From Daucus carota subsp. sativus (Eukaryota > Streptophyta > Magnoliopsida > Apiales > Apiaceae), in assembly GCF_001625215.2 (NCBI RefSeq), contig NC_030383.2, positions 16,535,197 through 16,599,196 on the forward strand: a stretch of DNA of 64,000 nucleotides, given 5' to 3'. Positions 44,959 to 55,887 of the stretch are shown here, piece after piece. Position 1 is the first letter of the stretch, and each line of letters opens with the position of its first letter. Made by a program: the position numbers and the translations under genes. Under the pieces are notes generated by a model. The model did no database searches. It saw only the letters and a list, made by a program, of their open reading frames with translations, and was not told the DNA's origin.

Positions 44959-46336
44959 GTATGAAGTTCACATGCCTAGCTAGCTGCTGGTTTATCATGT
45001 TAATTCAAAATAGGAGGTTTAAGAAGTTCTTTTTTTATAAAGGATCGAGGTTCCTTATTGTAATAATTCAATTTAATATTTGTATCAGAATTTCACTCTG
45101 AACTTTGTTTTTGCACAAGCATCTGGGAAATAAATACAACCACAATAATGGTGTGTTTCTGCTGCTTCTCCTACATTTTTTTGACGCAAGGCATTGGTCG
45201 GATTAATGTATATCAGGGAGGGTTAGTCTAGCTAATCTCTGCTCTGATTTTCACACTGTCTAAAAGCTTATTATAAGAAACATTATGCTTAAAAAAATCT
45301 TAAAACTAAGGACAAACAAACTAAAAATTTCAAATTTTCACATTCATAAAGAATATCAAAATGGTAATAAGTAGGGGTTGAGGAAGAATTAACAGGAATT
45401 TACCTTCTTTCTTCTCTCGCATTTCTCTCCTCTGCCCCCTCATTTAAATTCCAGATATGCTGGTTGTAATTAGAATTTTATTCTTGTTTCTGGAAACTCC
45501 AGTTCTCCCTTTGTTAAATCCCTCCAGGAAGAACAGCACCTTAATTATATAGCTGTTCTCACCAAGAAAACCAAGATCCGTTGTTTTTTAGTTTGCAATA
45601 TTTGCAGCCAGCAATTTTCCAGTTCTCGATCAAAATGTCAGAAACTATATCACTCCATTTCCATTCCGCAAAATGGCTCTCCGTTTGCTAGTGCCTCATG
45701 CACTCATAAGGTTGTCAGTGTAATTCTCTGCTATTTTCTCATCAGCAGGATGACCTGTTACATTATTTTTGAGTTTGAAATTCATCGTAAAATTGTTCCT
45801 CCTCTCATAACAAATCCTGATTTGTATTGTACATTTGTCAACAATTTTTTATTTATTCTTTTTGTTAAATCAAACCCACACGGATTTGTTTTTAGATTCT
45901 TCCCAAAAGACCTCATTACTTCTTTCGCTGTTTATATTCAAGACAAATCTTATTTATTTTTACGATATGGGTCTCGACACCAACTCAGACAATATTTTCT
46001 AATTTATGCTATATTAATCTCCCTGAAACAAGGAATTGTACATATAGAAGTGTATTAAGCTTGTCGCTTTTCTGCTGATGTACATTGGGTTTATGTACTT
46101 ATTTAAGTATTGTCGAGGCACTCAGTTTTATGGACTTTTGTTCTTTTACTTCATCTTTAAATTGACATGCATGCATGTAGTGATACCAATTGTGCCGTTG
46201 GTACAGAGGATCGGAGTCATTGGACGCACACTAGTGGATTTAGTAATTTCTGTATGATTATTAATTTATTTTCTTTTTATAAGTGTACGTACTTATAAAA
46301 ACACTGTTCAATTTTCCCTACAGTACACTTATATTC
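44959..46336. other. Intergenic downstream of CASP gene 3
   Basis: AT-rich. A 102-codon plus-strand frame at 45750-46058 is hydrophobic and aromatic-rich but matches no protein I recognise; codon use does not distinguish it from chance. No repeat ends identified. Confidence 0.4.
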
Positions 46337-46338
46337 TA

Positions 46339-46576
46339 TGAACAAGACCTTGTTTATGTCACCATTAGAGCTTGAGCAACAAGAAAATAAACTGTGTATA
46401 TTGACTAATAGAAAAAGTAGTTACAATACTGTTCTGCTATCTATATTTATTGGACAAAGCTACACCACTACTACAGATTGCAACTCATGCTTAGCTGTCA
46501 CTATTCTGTTATTTCATAAGGCTTTGTTTGGCTGAAAGCTATTGTCAACTTATGCTGCATGTTTTGTGCACCTACA
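46339..46576 (-). repeat. 3' LTR of the small Copia element
   Basis: 238 bp, TGAACAAGACC...CACCTACA on the plus strand; differs from the right LTR by very few bases. Confidence 0.82.
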
Positions 46577-46759
46577 GCTGAGGCTTCGTGTTAGTTAAAA
46601 AGAGTTATATGAATGTTATTGTTAAATATCTTGTATATTTATAATTTTATTTATAAGATTATTATAATTTTTTAATGAAATATTATATGATAATGGATTG
46701 TTATGAGTGTTTTTAGTATTTGAAACTGTTTAACAATATAATACTAATAGACTCCACAT

Positions 46760-46855
46760 TTGTAGACTTGTAGTACCAAAAGGAGAGTACCAAACCAAAA
46801 AATATAACTAAAAACTTGGACTACAAATTATACCCATGTTGGCTTATTATAGTAT
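46760..46855 (-). other. Helitron 5'-end-like sequence abutting Copia pol
   Basis: Plus strand ends GGACTACAAATTATACCCAT, GTTGGCTTATTATAGTATAG and TA, closely matching the Helitron end at 36790-36887, including a preceding ACCAAACCAAAAAA stretch. The terminal TC is not intact (TTTTACTATAC instead of TCTATACTATAC). No matching 3' end was found near the left LTR. Confidence 0.6.
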
Positions 46856-49800
46856 AGTAAAAGTGAGTCCCAATTTGGAACAACAGGTCCAATGTGGCAC
46901 TTTCCCAAGACCCTTAGTGAGGATGTCAGCAGGGTTCAGTTTTGAAGAAACCGGAAGAACACACACGAGGCCAAGAGCAATTTTTTCTCTGATAAAATGG
47001 CAGTCTATCTCGATGTGTTTTGTACGGGCATGATAAACTGGATTTGCTGCCAAATCAAGGGCTGACTTGCTATCACAGAACAAGTTAACGGAACCAGTCA
47101 TAGGAAGAGTTAACTCGGTTAACAACTACTTGAGCCATAAAACCTCACAAGAAGCATCTGCAAGCGCACGATATTCTGCTTCTGCAGAACTCCGTGATGT
47201 TAATGCCTGCTTTTTGGAACGCCATGAAATTACAGCTGGTCCCAATGTGAAAGCATAACCTCCCACAGAACGACGATCAAGAGGACAAGCTCCCCAATCA
47301 TTGTCTGAAAAACCTTGGAAATTAAGAGGATTGTCCGAAGGGAAAAACAGACCATGTGACATTGTGAGTTTCAGATAACGGAGCACACGATGAACAACTT
47401 CCATGTGCTTGAGTCGAGGTGCATGCAAGAACTGACTCAGAAGTTGAACCGAAAAAGCCACATCTGGCCGAGTAGTAGTGAGGTATAACAGCTTTCCTAT
47501 TAATGCTCGATATACTGTAGCATTAGAGAGGAGTGGTCCAGACTCATCAGAGTCATACAACTTAATATGAGGATCGAAAGGAACAGAGAGAGGATTGGCC
47601 TGTGACAAATTGGCCACCTCAAGTAAGTCATTAATAAACTTTTGTTGACTGAGAAAGATACCCTTTTGAGTCCTCTTCACCTCTAATCCAAGGTAATATT
47701 TTACAGGGCCAAGATCCTTAATGGTGAACTGTTCATGTAACAGATCCTTGAGGCGTTGTATGGACGGCATATCATTACCAGCAATCAGAATATCATCCAC
47801 ATACACAACAACAGCCAAAAATACAGGACCCTATCGAAACGTGAATAAAGAAGGATCAAGGAGAGACTGTTTATAACCAGCTGCAAGCAATGAGGCTGCC
47901 AATTTGGTGATCCATTCATGTGAAGCCTGCTTAAGACCATAAATGGGTTTTCCAGGTACAGTTTTATACCCTAACGGTAGCTGCATGTACACGTCCTCAG
48001 ATAGATCCCCATGTAAAAAGGCGTTGTTAACGTCGAGTTGTTCAACAAACCAGTTCTTAGCAGATGCAATAGCCAGAACACTGCGTACTGTCACTAGTTT
48101 AACAACAGGAGCAAACGTGTCATGATAGTCCTCTCCTGCAGACTGGGTGTACACTTTTGCCACAAGACGGGCCTTGTACCGTTCAATTTGACCATTGGGC
48201 AAGTACTTAATTTTAAAAACCCATTTACAACCGACACACTTCTTTCCTGGTGGGAGATCAGTTAAAGTCCAGGTGTCATTGCTTTCTAAAGCAATCAACT
48301 CCTTTTCCATGGCCTGAACCCAGAATGGGTAACCAATAAACACACATTTAATGGCACGATTGTCAAATTTATCATTGGAATGATAAGAAGCATAGCACAA
48401 GCACCCGAAACATTTGAGCGAACTATAATCAGGAGCCAATTTATGCAAGACCTCATATGGACTTTTGTTGTTGAGTATGGGAGTGGGCAAAAGGTTGATG
48501 ATGTATGTAGCAGCTAAGATGCAGTCACCCCAATATCGTTTGGGAAGTCCAGATTGAATTCTGAATGCCCTGGCTACCTCAAGTAAGTGCTTGTGTTTAC
48601 GCTCAACACGAGCGTTTTGCTGTGGAGTGTATGTGCATGTAGTTTGATGGAGTATGCCAAGCTCAGACAGGAAATGAGAAAACTGGTGATTAATCAACTC
48701 ACTCCCATTGTCTGTACGAACAGTCTTAATATGTGCCTTGTAATGATTAGTAACATACAAGGAGAATGCCTTAAAATGTGAAAAAACATGGGATTTGCTG
48801 GGCATGAGAAAAGTCCAAGTGGCTCGTGAACAATCATCTACTATAGTTAGGAAATATTTACACCCATGTGTAGTATTAACATGATACGGTCCCCATACAT
48901 CCATATGTATGAGGTCAAAATTATTTGCAGCATGATCACTTCGTGAAAAAGGCAACATAGATTGCTTGGAATTTGGACAAACAGGACACTCATTACAAGC
49001 AATATATTGTTTGACACAAGGAATATGGCTCAGTACATTTTGAGATGCATGACCTAAACGCAAATGCCACAATTTTGAACTAGTCTGAACAATAGAACTA
49101 GATACTGATGAATTACAAACAATAGGATAAGGAGCACTTGGAAAGTAGTAAAGGCCTCTATATTCAACACCAGTTGCCAAGGTATGCAGCTGGTCCTGAA
49201 CCTGGAAAACACATTTAGATGATGTAAAAGTGATGATAATGGAAGACTGTTCTGTGAGTCTGCTAACAAAAAGCAAGTTGCAGTGAAAGGATGGTATGTA
49301 AAGCACCTCCTTAATCACTAAAGTGGGTGTCAACTGTACTGAACCCATTTTGTGAACAACTAAGGACTGACTATTGGGCAAAGCAACATGAATAGGTGTG
49401 TGAAGCAGAGTGATGTTAGTCATGAGATTAATGTTGCAACACATATGACTCGACGCACCACTATCTATAATCAACACATTTTTCAATTCAGCAGGAATGT
49501 AAGACATCATGGAGAAGGCCAAACCTGCAATAGAAGAGACATGGTCCTCTGGAGTAGCAGAGGCAACATAGGAGGATGAACTTGTCAGGTTTGAGACCAT
49601 ATGACTGAGTTGTGCCATCTGCTGCTGAAACTGTTCTAGACAGAACTGGGGTGAGGCATTAGTACCAACAGCAACCTGTTGAGCATTATTAGCTTGCTGT
49701 GACTGCATTTGTACAGGATGTGTTCGAAAACCACCTTGATTACCAGTGAATTTGCCCTTTCCTCGCCCTCGTGGGGGATAACCAACAAGCTTGTAACATG

Positions 49801-50734
49801 TCTCTTTAGTGTGTCCATCCTTATGGCAGTAACTGCACTTCAGGCCCTGCTTCTTTGTGCTAGTTGTGTCAGAAGAAACATTGCTAACACCAGGATTAGC
49901 ACCAGTAGAATTGGAAGCAGTGAGTGCATCAGATTTGGCATTGCCAAGAAAAGCATTAGAAGACACATGACCTTGACGTTGCTTTTCCTCCTGCTTGATA
50001 AGAGAAAATGCCTGAGCAATTGAAGGCAATGGATCCATCATCAGGATCTGTCCCCTAGCATTAGAAAAACTGTCATTAAGGCCCATAAGGAATTGTAATA
50101 AGCGTTTTCGCTGATCCCTCTCTTCCAGCAGTTTGTGAGAGCCACATTTGCAAGCAACAGCAGGCTCCAAAGCCACATATTCATCCCAAAGATTTTTCAT
50201 CTTGTGGTAGTAAAGTTCTGCGGACTTGTCACCTTGCTCGAGAGCATGAAGATCCTTAAGGATCTGGTAAATTCGATGACCGTCAATACTAGAGAATTGT
50301 CCAGCCAATTCTTCCCAGACTTCTTGAGCCGTGTTGACAAAGTCCATACCATTGCTGATGTCTTCTGAAACAGTATTCAATATCCAGCTTATGACCATAT
50401 CATTGACACGCTCCCATTGAGCACGAAGTGGCGAATTCTCATCAGGTTTTGGCACACTGCCATTGAGAAGCCCTAGCTTATTCTTTGCTGACAAAGCAAT
50501 GCTCATAGAACGCTTCCATGGACCAAAATTCTCTGTGCCTGTGAGCTTTTTAAAAATCAACACAAGTCCAGGATGATCGATATTTTACAAATAGAGAGGA
50601 TGTAGATTAGATGTAACCGCAGATACATCATTAGAATCGCCTGAATTCGGAGCCAGAACCTCAACATGAGGCGTATTCTCAGAATCATCATTAGCACCAT
50701 TGATTACAACATTTGCATAAGAAGTTTTCCTCAT
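46847..50734 (-). pseudogene. Copia gag-pol, near-continuous frame with three stops and internal deletions
   Basis: One minus-strand frame runs from ATG 50734 to 46847. In order it shows a gag domain (TGTENFGPWKRSM), a zinc knuckle (CSYCHKDGHTKETC), protease (IDSGAS), pre-integrase (LWHLRLGHAS), integrase (MDVWGPYH, TDNGSE, YTPQQNARVERKH), reverse transcriptase (CKWVFKIK, YVDDILIAG) and RNase H (SSAEAEYRAL, CDSKSAL). There are three in-frame stops: a TAA at about 50582 before HPGLVLIF, a TAG at 47833-47831 between TFR and GPVF, and a TAG at 47128-47126 after CEVLWLK. About 150 residues are missing between the end of integrase (VFIGYP) and RT, and a few more before YGLKQAS, without frame loss. 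It cannot make a full polyprotein. Confidence 0.92.
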
Positions 50735-51027
50735 TTTCACACAAAATCACACAATAAACCAGACGAGATGCGAAATGAATAAGACAAGATGCAAACAGAT
50801 CGAAATCACACAGAAACAGATCGAAGTCACACAGAATTACAGGAAATTCAGACTGTAATTATCGATGTAAATCGACTCAAAAACTGTAATAAATCTCGAG
50901 TACTCAAGCAAGAGATTAATACAGAATGAACGAGAAACTAAAGAAACTAGTACGAGTAAGAGAAGAGATTACTGAGAGTGCGAGAGAGTGAAGATTGAGC
51001 GGAAGAGGAAGAGCATCGAGGATCTAT

Positions 51028-51039
51028 GCTCTGATACCA
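51028..51039 (-). other. Primer-binding site of the small Copia element
   Basis: TGGTATCAGAGC on the minus strand, complementary to initiator Met tRNA, two bases from the LTR end. Confidence 0.9.
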
Positions 51040-51041
51040 TA

Positions 51042-51279
51042 TGAACAAGACCTTGTTTATGTCACCATTAGAGCTTGAGCAACAAGAAAATAAACTGTGT
51101 ATATTGACTAATAGAAAAAGTAGTTACAATACTGTTCTGCTATCTATATTTATAGGACAAAGCTACACCACTACTACAGATTACAACTCATGCTTAGCTG
51201 TCACTATTCTGTTATTTCATAAGGCTTTGTTTGGCTGAAAGCTATTGTCAACTTATGCTGCATGTTTTGTGCACCTACA
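51042..51279 (-). repeat. 5' LTR of the small Copia element
   Basis: Second copy of the 238-bp LTR, adjacent to the primer-binding site. Confidence 0.82.
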
Positions 51280-51288
51280 GCTGAGGCT

Positions 51289-51924
51289 GCTAACTGTAGC
51301 TTTATATATTCGGACAAGAGGCCCATTCAATTTCGCTGTGAAAACTTAGATGCTTGTTTCAGCAACATTTATCGGTTTAAGAAGACAAATTTATAAGTTT
51401 AAATAAGTTTTGGTCGTTACTATGAGCTTGTTTGCCTAAGCTAAAGCCCGGATTTTAAGTTTATGACTTTAAACTGAAAAATGTTTTGTATGTAATAGGT
51501 CAAAAGTCAATTTAAAATCAGAAATAAGCCAGAAACTGACTTAAAGTCAAAAGTTAGTTTGATAAAAATTATCTATAAGTAATAAGTTAATCATAAATCA
51601 TTTTTATGTTTATTATTATATTTTTAATAACCCATAATTCATTACTAAGTCAAAATTATCCCAACAGACATTTTAAACTCTCACCTTATCATCAAATAAA
51701 TCACGTTAAGTCATAAGACATAAACTCAGACTCTATGTCTACACTGAGAACCATGTACACGCCGGTTATATTGTTGCATGACCAAAGCTTAAAACATCAG
51801 ATTAATTGTTTGATTTTATTGATTCGTTCCCACCTACGTGCATGTGCTGACGTGCTTATACTTGTCAACATGACAACATGCATGCAAGCAAGCACAATTT
51901 ATGTAATTAACATGCTTAATTTAA
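51289..51924. other. Intergenic upstream of CASP gene 4
   Basis: AT-rich spacer. From 51765 the sequence (CATGACCAAAGCTTAAAAC...) begins to resemble the region upstream of CASP gene 3, extending the shared promoter similarity. Confidence 0.5.
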
Positions 51925-52060
51925 CAGAACGGAGAGATCGAGTTTCTGTAAGCCGGCTTGCGAATAGATGGCTGATAGAAACAAAGCCACTGTCACTGCC
52001 AACAAGAGAGGACACATTTATTTGTTCATCAAAGAGATGTGTGTGTGTTTTATATATAAA
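51925..52060 (+). promoter_or_regulatory. Conserved upstream block and TATA box, CASP gene 4
   Basis: CAGAACGGAGAGATCGAGT, GCCGGCTTGC, GCTGATAGAAACAAAGCC and CACTGTCACTGCCAACAAG match the block of gene 3. A TATATATAAA box is at 52051-52060, about 62-71 bp before the ATG. Confidence 0.65.
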
Positions 52061-52121
52061 CATATAGAAGACAATAATCAGAGTGACTGAAACCATCTGA
52101 GGCCATACAAATTTGATTACG

Positions 52122-52954
52122 ATGCCAACATTATCAAACGCATCCGCCAAAACAAGCTTGGGTTTGAGAATACTCGCTCTCTTGCTCTTGTTTTCTTCCG
52201 TTATTGTCATGGCCACCTGTTCTATCCCGGATTTTATTGATGGTTTGAATAATCGTTTCACTATTCTCTTCACTTACAGGTAACTACTATCTTTACTAAT
52301 GTGTCTTTATCAAGCCATTGTGCGTGGTACAAAAATAAGGACTTATTTCAAGAAAAAGAGAGTTTCATGTACTTTTTTCCAGAAATAAACCTTTATTTCT
52401 GAAAAATAACTTTGGGCAAACAGCCACATTACCTTGTATATCATATGACTTCAGGTACGTGTTTGCAATTGGTATTGTGGGGTGCTTTTATTCATTGGTT
52501 CAAGTGATTTTTGGTATCTACCATGTCTACACCGACAAAAGGTCGATCCAGAACGGCTTTCTTCCCATTTTCGATCTTTACGGCGACATGGTACGTAACT
52601 CACCAAATCATTCTGATGCCGCATCTTCTCACAGTCGAAAAACAAGTGCCAAGATACATTTTTATAGAATGACAACTTTGAAGCAAATAAGTAATAAAAT
52701 TTGACGTGTTTTTGCAGCTGATAAGCTTCTTATTGGCAACTGCGATGGGCGCTGGATTTGCAGTGACTTATGAGATCAACAAATATTCCGATATAGTGCT
52801 GGAATTGGGGGCATCGACCAAGTTTCTGAATCAGCTTTTTGTCTCTGTGGGTCTTTTATTTACCGGATCTATTTGCTTGGCCGTTCTGGCTGTACTTTCT
52901 TCTATCTTTAGAGATTCGGATACTTCAGGTAAAGGAAGCGTCATGTTCGGTTAA
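52122..52954 (+). CDS. CASP-like protein (CASPL4D-type), complete gene 4
   Basis: Exons 52122-52279, 52455-52590 and 52718-52954 join in phase to 176 residues. The first helix is LRILALLLLFSSVIVMA, exon 2 is again 136 nt (VFAIGIVGCFYSLVQVIFGI and FLPIFDLYGDM), and exon 3 has LISFLLATAMGAGFAVTYEI and LFVSVGLLFTGSICLAVLAV. All splice sites are GT-AG. As in the other copies, the two loops are short and the N- and C-termini should face the cytosol, as is usual for CASP-like proteins. It shares the upstream block with genes 2 and 3, so it may be co-expressed with them. Confidence 0.93.
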
Positions 52955-53119
52955 AATTAGGAACATCACTCGCAGGGTAGCTAGCTAGTTCTATGTGCAT
53001 TCGAATTTTAAAATAAGATATTGTTTATTATATATGTTCCTTGTTGGTTCAATAATTTAATGTAATTTCCTATCTTATGATTTTGCTCTTCGTAATTTCC
53101 GAGTTTAGTCTGCTCTAGC

Positions 53120-53192
53120 CAGGGGCGGATCTAGAAAGAGGCACAAAATTTGCTTAGTGCCCCCTACAGTTTAAATCCTAGATCCGCCCCTG
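53120..53192. mobile_element. Tiny hAT MITE (73 bp)
   Basis: Ends CAGGGGCGGATCTAG and CTAGATCCGCCCCTG, flanked by GCTCTAGC and GCTCTAGT, an 8-bp target duplication with one mismatch. A larger relative lies at 62331-62515. Confidence 0.85.
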
Positions 53193-53920
53193 GCTCTAGT
53201 TAATTAACTATAAATTCGTTTTTTTCTTTTTTTGTTAAACCGGCGTCCGAGCCAGCTTCTGTGCACCTCGACTAATCTGGTTAGAATAATTTACTATAGA
53301 TTCTTACAAGCATCTCCAAAATAAAACACAACACTATTGCAGTTTTGTTCATATTGGCAAGTCATTGATTGGCATTGTATGTACCATGTGGACAGTTGAA
53401 ATTGCAATTTGTTATTTTGCACCGATCCTATTTAAGTTACTGCATTATTAATAAGTTCGAGCTTCCGTTGATCCGGTTAAAAACACTAAACGCAGCTAAA
53501 ACGTGATCAATCGAATTTATTTCCCACTCGGAAGATTAATGAAAATCAAGTAGCTAGATACGATAAAATTAATATTTGCGCTAAACCTAAATTCGAAGGG
53601 ATTTATATTTAGGACCGAATTTACGAAATTCATTTTTGAGAGAAATGCGAAAACTTTGCCTCCAATTTCTTTCAAACTCGAGATTAAAAGCAACTAGATA
53701 TATTAATAATGATTTTTCTTGTAAGTTCCAAACGACCCATAATTTCAAGGAAATAAAAAAAAAAAAAAAAAATTATACACATCCTCTGATGCCTGATATA
53801 GTGATAACTTACTCAAAATAGAAGAGGTAATATTAATCCCTGTTCTTTAATGCTTCTTTTAACACCAACAAGTCTTCTATCTCGAAAAACATTTCTCATT
53901 CTTCTCTCTGATTCATCGTT
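53193..53920. other. Upstream region of the calmodulin-like gene
   Basis: AT-rich spacer with a poly-A run near 53756-53772. No other gene; the calmodulin-like promoter should lie here, but no TATA box is clear enough to call. Confidence 0.45.
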
Positions 53921-54343
53921 ATGGACCAGCTAACCCGCGTCTTCCACCGCTTCGACGCCAACGGCGATGGCAAGATCTCTGCCGACGAGCTCACCGCGGC
54001 CATGCAAGCGCTAGGATCCGACACCTCTCCCGACGAAATCCGCAAGACAATGGAGGAAATCGACACGGATCATGACGGTTACATCAACGAGGAGGAATTT
54101 GTAAAATTCTGCAACACCGATTTTAACAACGACGGCGGAATGAAAGAGCTGGAAGAGGCGTTTGCCACGTATGATATTAATAAGAATGGATTGATTTCTG
54201 CGGCGGAGCTGCACCAGATTATGACGAAACTCGGGGAGGACAGGACGGAGGAAGATTGCAAGAAGATGATCAAGAGTGTGGATTCGGATGGGGATGGGTT
54301 TGTTAATTTTGAGGAGTTTAAGATCATGATGAATCAAAATTGA
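53921..54343 (+). CDS. Calmodulin-like calcium-binding protein (CML)
   Basis: Intronless gene for 140 residues with four EF hands, a calcium sensor expected in cytosol or nucleus that changes conformation and binds target proteins. Calcium loops are at residues 12-23 (DANGDGKISADE), 48-59 (DTDHDGYINEEE), 85-96 (DINKNGLISAAE) and 121-132 (DSDGDGFVNFEE). All four keep Asp at position 1, Gly at 6 and Glu at 12, so all should bind calcium. Length and the single-exon structure suit the CML23/24-type group rather than true calmodulin (149 residues). There is no N-terminal myristoylation Gly or C-terminal prenylation motif. The start is the only plausible Met. The coding sequence is GC-richer than its surroundings, usual for CMLs. 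An AATAAAA signal follows near 54392. Confidence 0.93.
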   Translation: MDQLTRVFHRFDANGDGKISADELTAAMQALGSDTSPDEIRKTMEEIDTDHDGYINEEEFVKFCNTDFNNDGGMKELEEAFATYDINKNGLISAAELHQIMTKLGEDRTEEDCKKMIKSVDSDGDGFVNFEEFKIMMNQN

Positions 54344-54657
54344 TTGTGCTGCTGCATGGTATTCAAACCAGATTGAATTCAATAATTATGGAATAAAATT
54401 CTTTTTTATGTAGTTTGATTTTATTTTTTTATATACAGAAATATTGTTATTTAACTAGGTTCATCGTTTGCATGGTTTGTATCTGTTATTATATTTTCCG
54501 GTGGTCGTAGGATTGATTATATACATTTTTCGAATATATTCTTGAAATATATTCTTATATGGTTTCAAATATTGTTATTTAACTAGGTTCAGGCTCAGTT
54601 AAGGACACGAATCAACCGAAATCAAGTTTATGTACCAAAATACTGATAGCTTGTTGA
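54344..54657. other. 3' flank of the CML gene
   Basis: 3' UTR and AT-rich spacer; a short imperfect repeat containing ATTGTTATTTAACTAGGTTC occurs near 54443 and 54572. Confidence 0.5.
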
Positions 54658-54659
54658 TA

Positions 54660-54909
54660 CTCTCTCAATTTCAATTTACATGTTCATTTTTAAAATAAAA
54701 AAATTGTTTCAAATTAGTTGTCCACTTCAACTTTCAATGCAGAATCATACTTCCAAAGTTATTTCTACTCTGTATATCCTTTATTTATATTTCTTAGATC
54801 AACCTCATACCACATGTTATGGTCATTTAATGAAATTGATTTGTAAACAACCATTTTTCTTAACTGTGTGATTTTTTTAAAATGAACATGTAATTTGAAA
54901 CGGAGGAAA
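54660..54909. mobile_element. Stowaway-type MITE
   Basis: Ends CTCTCTCAATTTCAATT and AATTTGAAACGGAGGAAA are imperfect inverse copies that continue with ACATGTTCATTTTT and AAAATGAACATGT. TA flanks both sides (54658-54659 and 54910-54911). Confidence 0.8.
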
Positions 54910-55126
54910 TATCATAATCTTGAAAACTTCTCTATGAAATTATGTTTCAAATCATCCAACAATATTGGGCCCAAAATTCCAAGGTAAACATTTAGGTCGA
55001 TCTTAATCATCTGGGCCATTTATACTACTTCTTTAAATGTTGAAGTCACGAGAGTCTCAAGTCTGAACCTTAAAGTTAGGCTGAATTTGAAAATTTCCGG
55101 ATATTATCTATCGGAGAAAAGACTTA

Positions 55127-55425
55127 TGTTGTGTTTGGTTGGGGAGAATGGAATGAAATGAGTAAAAAATACTTGAAACTAACAGAGATAGGAAGAAAGT
55201 TTTGAAAAAATTTGAAGGAGTGCAAAATTGCTATGATGAGATTTGAGAAAAAATTGAGGATGGGAGAGAATGGAGCATTCCATCTCAAATGAAAGGGGTG
55301 ATATCTAGCATATGATGTAGAGAATGGAATGGAGGAAGGAATGAAATTTCTTAAAAATCATCTATAAGATAGTTCATTTTTCATTCCATTCCTTCCGGAA
55401 TCATTCACCCCAACCAAACACAACA
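55127..55425. mobile_element. PIF/Harbinger (Tourist-like) MITE, copy 2
   Basis: 299 bp, ends TGTTGTGTTTGGTTGGGG and CCCCAACCAAACACAACA, with TTA on both sides (55124-55126 and 55426-55428). Same family as 1021-1330. Confidence 0.88.
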
Positions 55426-55428
55426 TTA

Positions 55429-55887
55429 AGGTGATGATTGATGAGGAATCTGATTTGAAAATTAGATGTACAATTGCAATGATTCATTTCCCTCTTTACT
55501 TAAATTTCAAGACACCATAATAATCTCAGGAGCAACTTTAACTAATGACCTTCATTAGATACCTTAATCAAAAAACTAAAAACTTAACTTCAAATGAAAC
55601 CGGTCTACTATTCCCCTACGTGTAGTAAAATGATAGGATCCTCTCAAGACAGGAAAAGGAGAGCTCACTCATAATGTTATGAAAAGAACAAATGTGTTGT
55701 CATCTTTAATAATGAAATATTAGAAAATGAGCATGCCTTGAACAAGCATAATGTCTCTGTCACATGCTACCACTAACCAGTTGTTTAGGCAATTCCAATG
55801 TAGTTGTAGTCTACTAGTCTCTACAAATTACAAGAACTTTGTTTCTGAGGATGCATTAGTTGGGTAGAACCAGAGGTTTTTGTTGTC
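55429..55887. other. Upstream region of the Rab GTPase gene
   Basis: No gene or repeat recognised; presumed promoter and 5' UTR of the RABA6-like gene. Confidence 0.45.

Larger units (their letters stand above)
46337..51288 (-). mobile_element. Ty1/Copia retrotransposon with short LTRs, defective
   Basis: Direct repeats 46339-46576 and 51042-51279 (238 bp, TG...CA, offset 4703 bp throughout) flank a minus-strand gag-pol. The primer site TGGTATCAGAGC is at 51039-51028, two bases from the LTR. Identity between copies actually extends from 46337 to 46585, nine bases beyond the CA end on the right side. No 5-bp target duplication can be found (TTCTA on the left against GCTGA or GCTAA on the right), so the flanks may have been altered by recombination. 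A Helitron-end-like sequence separates the left LTR from the end of pol. Confidence 0.85.

Noticed and set aside
47126-47833. Programmed readthrough of the two TAG codons in Copia pol
   Set aside because: A TAA and two large internal deletions are also present, and the sites are not at a gag-pol border; ordinary decay is simpler.
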